The notes under the pieces: generated by a model
The model's input: the letters and a program-made list of their open reading frames with translations, nothing else
What the model was told of the DNA's origin: nothing
Database searches by the model: none
Program-made: the position numbers and the translations under genes
From: Mesorhizobium sp. YC-39
Lineage (GTDB): Bacteria > Pseudomonadota > Alphaproteobacteria > Rhizobiales > Rhizobiaceae
Assembly (NCBI RefSeq): GCF_025753795.1
Contig: NZ_JAOWPS010000002.1
Location: 248,001-312,000, forward strand
Length of the DNA stretch: 64,000 nucleotides
Direction of reading: 5' to 3'
Shown here: piece after piece, positions 25,363 to 33,309 of the stretch
Layout of the letters: every line of letters begins with the position of its first letter
Numbering within the stretch: the first letter of the stretch is position 1

Positions 25363-26895
25363 ATGGCGCCGCGCCTCGAAATCAACGGCCTTTCCAAGTT
25401 CTTCCCCGGCGTACGGGCGCTCGACGACGTCTCGATGAGCGTCGAGGCCGGCGAAATCCGCGCCCTGCTTGGCGAAAACGGGGCCGGCAAATCGACGCTC
25501 GGCAAGATCGTCGCCGGCGTCTATTCGCGCGACCAGGGCACCGTCCTGGTCGATAGCGCCGAGATCGGCACGCTCGATGAAAAGGCCGCCGGTGACCTCG
25601 GCATCGGCATCGTGCATCAGGAAGGCTCGCTCGTGCCGCAGCTTTCGGTTGCCGAGAACATCTTCGCCGGCCGCCAGCCGACGCAATGGCTTGGCCAGGT
25701 CAATGTCCGCGCCATGCGGGAACAGGCAAAGGCGCTGATCGCGCAGCTTGGCGTCGCCATCGACCCGGCACTGAAAGTGTCGGCGCTGTCGCCGGCGCAG
25801 GCGCAGATCGTCGAGATCGCCAAGGCGTTGTCGCGTGACCTCAGGATCCTCATCCTCGACGAGCCGACGGCAGCGCTGACCTTGACCGAAACCGAAAAAC
25901 TCTTCGATGTGGTGCGGCGGCTGGCGGGCAACGGCGTCTCGGTCGTCTATGTTTCGCATCGCCTCGCCGAGATCTTTTCGCTTTGCCATTCGGTGACAGT
26001 GCTCAAGGACGGCAGGCTTGCCGGCACACGGCGGGTCGCCGAGACATCGACCGACGAGTTGATCCGGCTGATGGTCGGACGCGACGTGCATTTCTCTCGT
26101 TCGGCCGCGGGGCGAAGAATCGGCGACATCGTGCTTGAGGCGCAAGACGTGGAAGCGCCGCCGCTGGTGCGGTCGGCGTCGATCACCGTGCGGGCCGGCG
26201 AGATCGTCTGCCTCGCCGGCCTCATCGGCTCGGGCCGCAGCGAATTCTGCGAGGCGATCTTCGGCGCGCGCCGCCGGCATGGTGGCTCGATCCGGATCGG
26301 TGGCACGGCGATCGATCCGAAAGGTCCGTGGGACGGCAAGCACGCCGGCATCGGCATGGTGCCGGAAGACCGCAAGGCAGCCGGGCTGTTCCTCGGCATG
26401 GACATCGTCAACAACGTCGCCGCGACGGTTCTGTCCAGGGTCTCGTCGGGCGCGAATTTCTCCAACCGCAAGGCCGAGGCGCTGGCGAGGAACTTCGTCG
26501 ACGAACTGCGTATCGCGACGCCGAGCGTCCACCAGATCGTCGGCAACCTTTCCGGTGGCAACCAGCAGAAAGTGCTGCTGGCCAAATGGATGGCAATGGA
26601 GCCGCGCCTGCTGATCGTCGACGAGCCAACACGCGGCGTCGATGTCGGGGCGCGCTCCGAAATCTACCGGCTGCTCAGGGCGCTTGCCGACAAGGGCGTC
26701 GCCCTGCTCGTCGTGTCTTCGGACCTGCCGGAGGTGCTGGCGCTTGCCGACCGTATCGTCGTGATGGCGGAAGGCCGGACGGTCGGCGAACTGCGTGGCG
26801 ATGGAGCGAGCGAGGAACAGGTCCTGCGGCTGGCCACCAGATACACGGCCTCGGTGGCCGAGGTTCGCAAACAACCGGGAATGGCAGAGGCATGA
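25363..26895 (+). CDS. CUT2-type sugar ABC transporter, ATP-binding protein
   Basis: A 510-residue double ATPase of the RbsA/XylG type. The first domain has Walker A GENGAGKST, a changed signature LSPAQAQ and Walker B LILDEPTAAL. The second has the degenerate Walker A GLIGSGRSEF typical of these proteins, the standard signature LSGGNQQKV and LLIVDEPTRGVD. It energises import of a monosaccharide through the permease and binding protein encoded next. The stop overlaps the permease start (ATGA), showing translational coupling. Confidence 0.92.
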   Translation: MAPRLEINGLSKFFPGVRALDDVSMSVEAGEIRALLGENGAGKSTLGKIVAGVYSRDQGTVLVDSAEIGTLDEKAAGDLGIGIVHQEGSLVPQLSVAENIFAGRQPTQWLGQVNVRAMREQAKALIAQLGVAIDPALKVSALSPAQAQIVEIAKALSRDLRILILDEPTAALTLTETEKLFDVVRRLAGNGVSVVYVSHRLAEIFSLCHSVTVLKDGRLAGTRRVAETSTDELIRLMVGRDVHFSRSAAGRRIGDIVLEAQDVEAPPLVRSASITVRAGEIVCLAGLIGSGRSEFCEAIFGARRRHGGSIRIGGTAIDPKGPWDGKHAGIGMVPEDRKAAGLFLGMDIVNNVAATVLSRVSSGANFSNRKAEALARNFVDELRIATPSVHQIVGNLSGGNQQKVLLAKWMAMEPRLLIVDEPTRGVDVGARSEIYRLLRALADKGVALLVVSSDLPEVLALADRIVVMAEGRTVGELRGDGASEEQVLRLATRYTASVAEVRKQPGMAEA

Positions 26896-27911
26896 TGGCG
26901 ATGCAGATCACGCAACCCCTGGCAGAGACTGCCGAGCGCCGGCGCGAGAACCTCTTCGTGCGCATCGTGCGGCGCCTTGCCGATTCCAGGGAACTAACGC
27001 TCTTTGTGCTCGTCGTCGCGCTGGCGCTGGCGATGAGCATCGTCTACCCGAACAACTTCCCGACCGCTTCCAACATGCGGGCCGTGCTGCTCAACCTGGC
27101 GCCGGTCGGCATGCTCGTCTGCGGCATGATGCTGTTGATGATCGGCGGCACGTTTGACCTGTCGGTCGGCTCGACGCTGGCCTTCTCCGGCGTCTGGGCC
27201 GGCGTCGTGGCGGGCTGGTGGGGCTGGCCGGCCGAGATCGCGGTCCTCGTCGGCATCATGGTCGGCGCACTGTGCGGTCTGGTCAACGGGCTGATCGTGA
27301 CGCGCATCGGCATCAACGCGCTGATCGCCACCCTTGGCACGCTCACCATCTATCGCAGCCTGACCTATGTCACCGCCGGCACCGGCGTCACCCCGATCAC
27401 CGACGCCTTCGCCGAATATGGCCGCGCCGCTGACCCGCTGTTCAGGATCCAGTCGCCCTTCTGGGCGATGCTGGTGCTGGTGCTAATAGGTGGCTGGCTG
27501 GTGGCGCGGACGCGCTTCTTCCGGCAGTTCTATTTCATTGGCGGCAATCCGCGCGCGGCCCAGCTCTCGGGCATTCGCGTCGACCGCCTCATCCTGATCG
27601 GCTTCGTCATCATGGGAGCGCTGGCGGGCCTCGCCGGCGTGCTGGGCGCGGCCCGCCTCAACAGCGCCGTCGTCAATGCCGGCGTCGGCATCGAGCTCAA
27701 GGTCATCACCGCCACGGTGCTCGGCGGCGCCAGCCTGAAGGGCGGCGAAGGCACGATCCTCGGCGGCATTCTCGGCGTGCTGTTCATCGCGCTGATCGAG
27801 AACGCCATGATCATCAATGCGATCGGCGTGTTCTGGCAGGGGCTGGTGGTGGGTCTGGTCCTGCTGTTCGCCGTCTCGCTCGATCGTTTCAAGACCAGCG
27901 GCCGCGCCTGA
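26892..27911 (+). CDS. CUT2-type sugar ABC transporter, permease
   Basis: A 339-residue hydrophobic permease (RbsC-like) with about eight to ten transmembrane helices. The family segments GGTFDLSVGS, NGLIVTRIGINALIATLGT and GIELKVITATVLGGASLKGGEG are present, the last holding the ATPase-contacting loop. It starts at ATG 26892, overlapping the ATPase stop by four bases; the much longer open frame upstream is a shadow of the ATPase gene. It forms the membrane pore of the importer. Confidence 0.92.
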   Translation: MMAMQITQPLAETAERRRENLFVRIVRRLADSRELTLFVLVVALALAMSIVYPNNFPTASNMRAVLLNLAPVGMLVCGMMLLMIGGTFDLSVGSTLAFSGVWAGVVAGWWGWPAEIAVLVGIMVGALCGLVNGLIVTRIGINALIATLGTLTIYRSLTYVTAGTGVTPITDAFAEYGRAADPLFRIQSPFWAMLVLVLIGGWLVARTRFFRQFYFIGGNPRAAQLSGIRVDRLILIGFVIMGALAGLAGVLGAARLNSAVVNAGVGIELKVITATVLGGASLKGGEGTILGGILGVLFIALIENAMIINAIGVFWQGLVVGLVLLFAVSLDRFKTSGRA

Positions 27912-28012
27912 GTCCAGGCGGGCGGGAGGAGGCGTCCGGACAACCGGACGGCATGCAGGAGACTGGATTTCAGAAGACTGGGACCACAAGAAAACATCAG
28001 GAGGAAACGGGC

Positions 28013-29032
28013 ATGAAATCGATAGTGAGAACGATACTCTCCGGCGCAGCGCTCGCTGCAATGGCACTACTCAATAGTTTTCCGGCCAGCGCGCAGGAAT
28101 CATCCTTCGGGCCGGCCGATGCCAAGGAGACCTACTACTGGATTTCCAACAAGGCCAATTTGCCGCTGTTCGTGCAGTATGACTATGTCGGCATGAAGCG
28201 GATCGCCGAGGAGCTCGGCGTCAAGGTGATTGTCGCCGGGCCGACCGACTTCGACGTGCCTGGCTTCATCTCCGCCGTCGACCAGGTCTGCGCGCAGAAG
28301 CCAAGTGGCGTCTCGGTGGTCGGCGGCTGGGATCCGTCGTTGACCGAATCCGTCAAGAAATGCATGGAGCAGGGTGTGCCGACGGTGGTCGATGACGGCG
28401 ACCTGCCCGACTCCGGCCGCCTTGCCTATATCGGCACGAACTGGACACAGGTCGGCGTCGCCCAGGCCAAGAAGCTGATGGAAATGCTGCCAAATGGCGG
28501 CAAGCTCGCGTCGATGTCGATCATCAACGCTGGCAACATGCGCGAAGCGGTGGCCGGCTTCAAAGCCTATATCGAGGCCAATGGCGGTGGCAAATACACC
28601 ATCGTCGCCAATGAGGACGACGGCGGCGACGCGCAGAAGGCAGCGCAGGTGACGGCGGCGATCCTTGCCGCCAATCCCGATATCGCCGGCCTTGCCGGCT
28701 TCGATTCCGAATCCGGCGCTGGCATCGTCACCGCGCTGCGGGAAGCCGGCAAGAATCCCGGTGACATCAAGGTAACCGCGATGGAGCAGACGCCCGACTT
28801 CTTCAAGTCGGCCAAGGAAGGCTGGGTCGACGGTATTGTCGTGCAGAACCGCGAGTTGTTCATCTACTACGCGGTCAAGCTGCTGCACGACTACAACAAC
28901 AACACGCTGAAGTCGGCGGGGCTCTCGTCGAAGGATGGCGGCCGTCCGATCCCGGACACGCTCGACACCGGCGTTATCCTGATCACCAAGGATAATGTCG
29001 ACAAGGTGCTGACAGCGCTGAATGTGAAATAG
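28013..29032 (+). CDS. CUT2-type sugar ABC transporter, periplasmic binding protein
   Basis: A 339-residue substrate-binding protein of the RbsB-like (periplasmic-binding-protein type 1) family. The signal peptide MKSIVRTILSGAALAAMALL ends with ASAQ at about residue 28. Mature-domain hallmarks are YYWISNKANLPLF, GVSVVGGWDP, VDDGDLP and AGFDSESGAGIVTALREAG. ATG 28013 has AGGAGGAA eight to fifteen bases upstream. It sets the sugar specificity of the importer; context suggests a branched or unusual pentose. Confidence 0.9.
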   Translation: MKSIVRTILSGAALAAMALLNSFPASAQESSFGPADAKETYYWISNKANLPLFVQYDYVGMKRIAEELGVKVIVAGPTDFDVPGFISAVDQVCAQKPSGVSVVGGWDPSLTESVKKCMEQGVPTVVDDGDLPDSGRLAYIGTNWTQVGVAQAKKLMEMLPNGGKLASMSIINAGNMREAVAGFKAYIEANGGGKYTIVANEDDGGDAQKAAQVTAAILAANPDIAGLAGFDSESGAGIVTALREAGKNPGDIKVTAMEQTPDFFKSAKEGWVDGIVVQNRELFIYYAVKLLHDYNNNTLKSAGLSSKDGGRPIPDTLDTGVILITKDNVDKVLTALNVK

Positions 29033-29158
29033 GCTGCACGAACCCATGCCGGAGCCTTGGTTCAAGGTTTAGTCTTGATTCAGGGTGGGCAGCCTCCGGC
29101 GGCGCGATCTCCCTCGCCGCCGGATGGCCAATCATACCAAAATGGCCAAGGACATAAA

Positions 29159-29977
29159 ATGGCACGTAATCCCACCACCCGGATGCGCTTCCACGGCGTC
29201 GCCGCCTACGAGATCCTGACACGCGATGGCTTGCGCATCCTGTGCGATCCGTTTCTGGACCAGAATCCGGGCGCAGCGACCAAGTCGACCGAATTCGATC
29301 ATGTCGATCTGGTCATCGTCAGCCACGCGGCCTTCGATCATCTCGGCGACACCGACAAGATCGCACAAAAGTATGGCTGTCCGGTCGTCTGCGGCGGCGA
29401 GGTGAAGGCCTGGCTGATGGATCGTGGCATACCGGCCAACCAGATCCGCGCCACGACGTGGGGCATTCGCGTCAAGGTGGCGGGCATCGAGATCCAGCCG
29501 CTCGAATGCCATCACTGGTCGCAGATCAGGCTGAAGGACAATTCCTTCATCTCGGGCGTGCCGATGGCCTTCATCGTCTATGCCGACGACAATCTGCGCT
29601 TCTACCACTATGGCGATACCGCCATCTTCTCCGATCTCAAGCTGCAGGCCGAGCTCTATAAGCCGAATGTCGGCTGCATCGGCATCGCCAATCCGCAGGA
29701 GATCCTGCATCTCAATCCGATGCCGGGCGAAATGCTGACCGGCGAGATGAGCCCCTATGAAGGCGTTCTCGCCACGCAATGGCTTGGCCTCGAGACAGTG
29801 CTGCCTTGCCACTACATCAAACTCGACGGCGACAAGGACGTCGCCGAATATATGGAGCACCACCGGCAAGCCAGGGCGCGCGGCGAGGCGATCGCCGATC
29901 CCTATCTGCTGCGCGCCGGCGACTGGATCGAGTTTGATGGCAACGGCAAGGTCGTGCGGCCGGCCAAGGCGGCTTGA
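29159..29977 (+). CDS. metallo-beta-lactamase-fold hydrolase
   Basis: A 272-residue MBL-fold protein. The segments LRILCDPFLD, SHAAFDHLGD (first histidine of the usual HxHxDH replaced, leaving H-x3-DH), HYGDTAIF and CHYIK fit the UlaG/UPF0173-like group. These include L-ascorbate-6-phosphate lactonase, so opening a sugar lactone is a reasonable guess, but the loss of a metal histidine makes metal content uncertain. ATG 29159 is chosen over frame extensions into the gap. It follows the transporter and is four bases from the dehydrogenase gene. Confidence 0.78.
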   Translation: MARNPTTRMRFHGVAAYEILTRDGLRILCDPFLDQNPGAATKSTEFDHVDLVIVSHAAFDHLGDTDKIAQKYGCPVVCGGEVKAWLMDRGIPANQIRATTWGIRVKVAGIEIQPLECHHWSQIRLKDNSFISGVPMAFIVYADDNLRFYHYGDTAIFSDLKLQAELYKPNVGCIGIANPQEILHLNPMPGEMLTGEMSPYEGVLATQWLGLETVLPCHYIKLDGDKDVAEYMEHHRQARARGEAIADPYLLRAGDWIEFDGNGKVVRPAKAA

Positions 29978-29981
29978 TCAA

Positions 29982-30998
29982 ATGCGTGCAGTGATCTTCG
30001 ACGCGCCGTTTTCGATCCGCATGGCCGAGGCGCCGAAGCCCGAGCCGCAGGCGGGAGAGGCGCTGGTCCGGGTCAAGGCTGCCGGACTTTGCGCCGGCGA
30101 CCTCTACATCTACACCGGCAAGAACCCCTATGTGAGCTATCCCCGGATCGGCTGCCACGAGATATCCGGCGTGGTCGAGGCCTATGGCCCCGGCGCCAGC
30201 GGTCCGGCCATCGGCACACGCGTTGTCGTAGACCCGTTCATCGGCTGCGGCTATTGCTATCCGTGCCGGGTGGGCAAGCGCAATTGCTGCGCCAATCTCG
30301 CCATTGTCGGAGTCCATCGCGAGGGTGGCTTCGCCGATTTCGTGACGGCGCCGGGCGGAAATCTTAATGTCGTGCCGGATGGGCTGACCGACTTCGAAGC
30401 GGCGTTCGCCGAGCCGGTGGCTATCGGGGTGCAGGGCTGCCGCCGCGGCATGGTCAGCGCGCAGGACATGATTCTCGTGCTCGGCGCCGGGCCGATCGGG
30501 CTGGCCATCGTCGAGGTGGCGCGCGCGCATGGCGCAAAGGTCTATGCTACGGATCTCTCGGCCGAGCGCCTGTCGACCGCGGCCGATCTTGGCGCGATCC
30601 CGATTGCCGGCGGCGCCGGCTTGCTGGAACGCGTGCTCGAACTCACCAATGGCGAAGGTATGCCGGTGGTCATGGAGGCGACGGGTGCTGCGCCGGCAAT
30701 GGAGCAGACCATCGATCTCGTCGCCGCAGGCGGGCGCATCGTCATCCTCGGACTGGTCAAGAAGGGACAAGGCATCACCTTCCCCGGCCTCGACTTCACC
30801 CGCAAGGAAGTGACGATCCTCGGCTCGCGCGCCTCGGTCGACTGTTTTCCCGAGGCGCTGGACCTGCTCGCCTCCGGCAAGATCCACTATCCCAGAATCG
30901 CAAGTTCCTTCGCGCTCGGCGAAGCAGCCGGCGTCTTTAGGAAACTCGCCGACAATCCAATGGCCCTGCACAAGGCCGTATTCCTTTCGGAGGACTAG
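29982..30998 (+). CDS. zinc-dependent medium-chain alcohol/polyol dehydrogenase
   Basis: A 338-residue zinc MDR. Catalytic zinc ligands are Cys in AAGLCAGDLY and His-Glu in GCHEISG. The structural zinc site is the four-Cys lobe GCGYCYPCRVGKRNCC, and the Rossmann loop is LGAGPIGLAIVEVA. It oxidises a polyol or sugar alcohol, or reduces a sugar ketone, with NAD(P). The gene is translationally close to both neighbours (4 bp before, 1 bp after), so it is part of the same catabolic operon. Sorbitol-dehydrogenase-like activity is possible. Confidence 0.88.
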   Translation: MRAVIFDAPFSIRMAEAPKPEPQAGEALVRVKAAGLCAGDLYIYTGKNPYVSYPRIGCHEISGVVEAYGPGASGPAIGTRVVVDPFIGCGYCYPCRVGKRNCCANLAIVGVHREGGFADFVTAPGGNLNVVPDGLTDFEAAFAEPVAIGVQGCRRGMVSAQDMILVLGAGPIGLAIVEVARAHGAKVYATDLSAERLSTAADLGAIPIAGGAGLLERVLELTNGEGMPVVMEATGAAPAMEQTIDLVAAGGRIVILGLVKKGQGITFPGLDFTRKEVTILGSRASVDCFPEALDLLASGKIHYPRIASSFALGEAAGVFRKLADNPMALHKAVFLSED

Positions 30999-30999
30999 A

Positions 31000-31854
31000 A
31001 TGAAACTCGTTACCTTCTCCCACCGCAAGGGAGGCCATGAACATCATGCCGGTGTTCTCGACGGCGACCACGTCGCCTGCCTGACCGAGGCCGGCCTTGC
31101 AGAAAACGTGATGGAGGTCGTGCTTGGCGGCAAGCAGATGCTGGACCGCATCCGCGCCGGTCTCGCCAAGGCACCGCGTTATGCGCTCGCCGATGTGAGG
31201 CTGGAAGCCCCAATCCGGCCGGGCAAGGTGCTGTGCTCGGGCATCAACTACAAGGGCCATGCCGAGGAGAATCCCAACGCGAAAATGCCGACCGAGCCGT
31301 TCTTCTTCACCAAATTGCCGACCTCGGTGATCGGGCCCGATGTGCCGGTCGAAAAGCCAAATAGAACCGAGCAGATGGATTACGAGGTGGAGCTCTCGGC
31401 GGTCATCGGCGAGGAGCTGCACAAGGCTGATGAAGCCGAGGTGATGCCGGCGATCTTCGGCTATACGCTGCTCAACGACATTTCGGCGCGCGACGTGCAA
31501 TTCAAGGACAACCAGATCACCATCGGCAAAAACTTTGCCGGCTTCGCACCGATCGGCCCCTGCATCGTCACATCAGACGCAATGCCGCATCCGGACAATG
31601 TCGCGCTGAAGACGCGGCTCAACGGCAAGACGCTGCAGGACGGCAGCACCTCGGACTGGCTGTTTTCGCTGCCACAACTGATTTCCTTCCTGTCGCAGTA
31701 CATTCCGCTCGAACCCGGCGACATCGTCTCGACGGGGACACCGGCCGGCGTCGGCATCTTCCAGAAGCCGCCAATCTTCATGAAGGCCGGCGACGTCGTC
31801 GAGATCGAGGCCGACGGCATCGGCGTCCTCAGAACGCCCATCGTCGCAGGATAA
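31000..31854 (+). CDS. fumarylacetoacetate hydrolase (FAH)-family enzyme
   Basis: A 284-residue FAH-superfamily enzyme. The metal site is seen in MDYEVELSAVIG (Glu-x-Glu) with the following Asp in DISARDVQFKD, and the family ending GDIVSTGTPAGVG is present. Members act on sugar-derived 2-keto acids (for example 2,4-diketo-3-deoxyrhamnonate hydrolase) as well as acylpyruvates, and the operon points to the former. It starts at ATG 31000, one base after the dehydrogenase stop. Confidence 0.87.
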   Translation: MKLVTFSHRKGGHEHHAGVLDGDHVACLTEAGLAENVMEVVLGGKQMLDRIRAGLAKAPRYALADVRLEAPIRPGKVLCSGINYKGHAEENPNAKMPTEPFFFTKLPTSVIGPDVPVEKPNRTEQMDYEVELSAVIGEELHKADEAEVMPAIFGYTLLNDISARDVQFKDNQITIGKNFAGFAPIGPCIVTSDAMPHPDNVALKTRLNGKTLQDGSTSDWLFSLPQLISFLSQYIPLEPGDIVSTGTPAGVGIFQKPPIFMKAGDVVEIEADGIGVLRTPIVAG

Positions 31855-31858
31855 GGAC

Positions 31859-32938
31859 ATGACCACGGGGGCGATCCGGATCGGCGTGATCGGCTGCGGC
31901 TTCTACGCGCAGAACCATCTGCATGCGTGGAAGGAGCTTGCGAGCGAAGGCGCGGTGCTGGCCGCGGTCTGCGATGTCGATGCCGGCAAGGCGCAAGCAG
32001 CCGGACATAGCATCGGCGTCCCGTTTTATACGGACGCAGCCACCATGCTTACGACCGAGCGGCTCGACGCAGTAGACATTGTCACCCGCCACGACACGCA
32101 CCGGGAGCTCTGCGAACTGGCGATAGGCAAAGGCGTTGCCACCATTGTGCAAAAGCCATTTGCTCCAACCTGGGAGGACTGCGTCGCCGTCGTCGATGCA
32201 GCCGAAAAGGCCGGCGTCTGGCTCGCGGTTCACGAGAACTTCCGCTTCCAGACGCCGATGCGGCATGTCCGACGCGTGATCGACAGCGGCGCCATCGGCA
32301 CGCCGAGCTGGGCTCGGATAGCGTTTCGAACCGGCTTCGACGTCTATCACACGCAGCCATATTTCTATGACGAGGAACGGCTGGCGATTGCCGATGTCGG
32401 CATCCACATGCTCGACCTTGCGCGCTATTTCCTGGGCGAAGCCGAGCGCATTTCCTGCGAGACCCAGCGCCGCAATCCCAAGGTGAAGGCCGAGGACACG
32501 GCGACGATGCTGCTGCGCCACGCGAGTTGTGCCGTCAGCGTCGTCGAGTGCACTTATGAGGCGCGGCGCGACCCCGATCCGTTCCCGGAAACGCTGGTGG
32601 AGATCGAGGGCGACAAGGGCTCGATCGTCGTCCGGCCGGGATTGCGCATGCGAGTCACCAGACAGGGCGAAGTGACGGAGGAAGATATCGGCTCGCCGCT
32701 GCGCTCGTGGACCAGCCAACCCTGGCATGTCGCGCAGGAAGGCGCGTTCGTCGCCTGCAGCCATTTCCTTGACTGCCTCAAGCGCGGCGCACCTGCCGAA
32801 ACATCGGGGCGAGACAATCTCAGGACATACGCACTCGTTGATGCAGCCTACCGCGCGGCCGCGGAACACCGGGCGATCGCTCCGGCGCAGTGGGAAGAAA
32901 ATGTCGCCGCCGCCTCAAAAAGCCGGAGGGCGCAATGA
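31859..32938 (+). CDS. Gfo/Idh/MocA-family dehydrogenase, candidate D-apiose dehydrogenase
   Basis: A 359-residue NAD-dependent sugar dehydrogenase. The Rossmann motif IGVIGCGFYAQNHL is at the N terminus, the catalytic Lys in VQKPFAP (about 97-103) and the His of the second domain in ADVGIHMLDLARY. The known D-apiose dehydrogenase ApsD belongs to this family and acts just before the lactonase ApnL; the ApnL-like gene two positions downstream makes that role likely here. This is an inference from context, not from specific residues. Confidence 0.7.
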   Translation: MTTGAIRIGVIGCGFYAQNHLHAWKELASEGAVLAAVCDVDAGKAQAAGHSIGVPFYTDAATMLTTERLDAVDIVTRHDTHRELCELAIGKGVATIVQKPFAPTWEDCVAVVDAAEKAGVWLAVHENFRFQTPMRHVRRVIDSGAIGTPSWARIAFRTGFDVYHTQPYFYDEERLAIADVGIHMLDLARYFLGEAERISCETQRRNPKVKAEDTATMLLRHASCAVSVVECTYEARRDPDPFPETLVEIEGDKGSIVVRPGLRMRVTRQGEVTEEDIGSPLRSWTSQPWHVAQEGAFVACSHFLDCLKRGAPAETSGRDNLRTYALVDAAYRAAAEHRAIAPAQWEENVAAASKSRRAQ

Positions 32939-33309
32939 CGGCAGGTCGTGAAGGGGCGCAAAGACGAGGCAAGGAAAGGCTTGGCGCCGCCGCTTTCGCG
33001 ATCACCGTCGCGTTCGAGCTTCTCGAAGGCGCCTTTCCCGAGTTCCACCGGCTGGTTACGGAGAATGCGTCGCTCTCCGTCGCGCTCGAGCCGGACTGCC
33101 TGCGCTTTGATGTGCTGACGCCGGCGGACGCGGCCGCCTCCAGCCATGTCTTGCTCTACGAGATCTACCGGGACCGCGCGGCTTTCGACCTGCATCTCGC
33201 CTCGGACCATTTCCGTCAGTTCGACCAACGCTCGCGCGATCTGGTAATCAGCAAGACCGTCGTCGCCTATCGGGTGGAGGAAAACGCCAAGGTCAGGGAA
33301 GCGACGTGA
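32935..33309 (+). CDS. small ABM-type (antibiotic biosynthesis monooxygenase-like) protein
   Basis: A 124-residue ferredoxin-like-fold protein. The body from about residue 22 has strand-helix features of the ABM dimeric alpha-beta barrel: VAFELLEGAFPEFHRLV, SLALEP-type second strand with CLRFDV, then VLLYEIYRDRAAFDLHLAS and a final YRV strand. Such proteins act as quinol monooxygenases or as sugar mutarotase/isomerase-like helpers, and in a catabolic operon the latter is plausible. It overlaps both neighbours by four bases (ATGA), so translation is coupled. Confidence 0.7.
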   Translation: MTAGREGAQRRGKERLGAAAFAITVAFELLEGAFPEFHRLVTENASLSVALEPDCLRFDVLTPADAAASSHVLLYEIYRDRAAFDLHLASDHFRQFDQRSRDLVISKTVVAYRVEENAKVREAT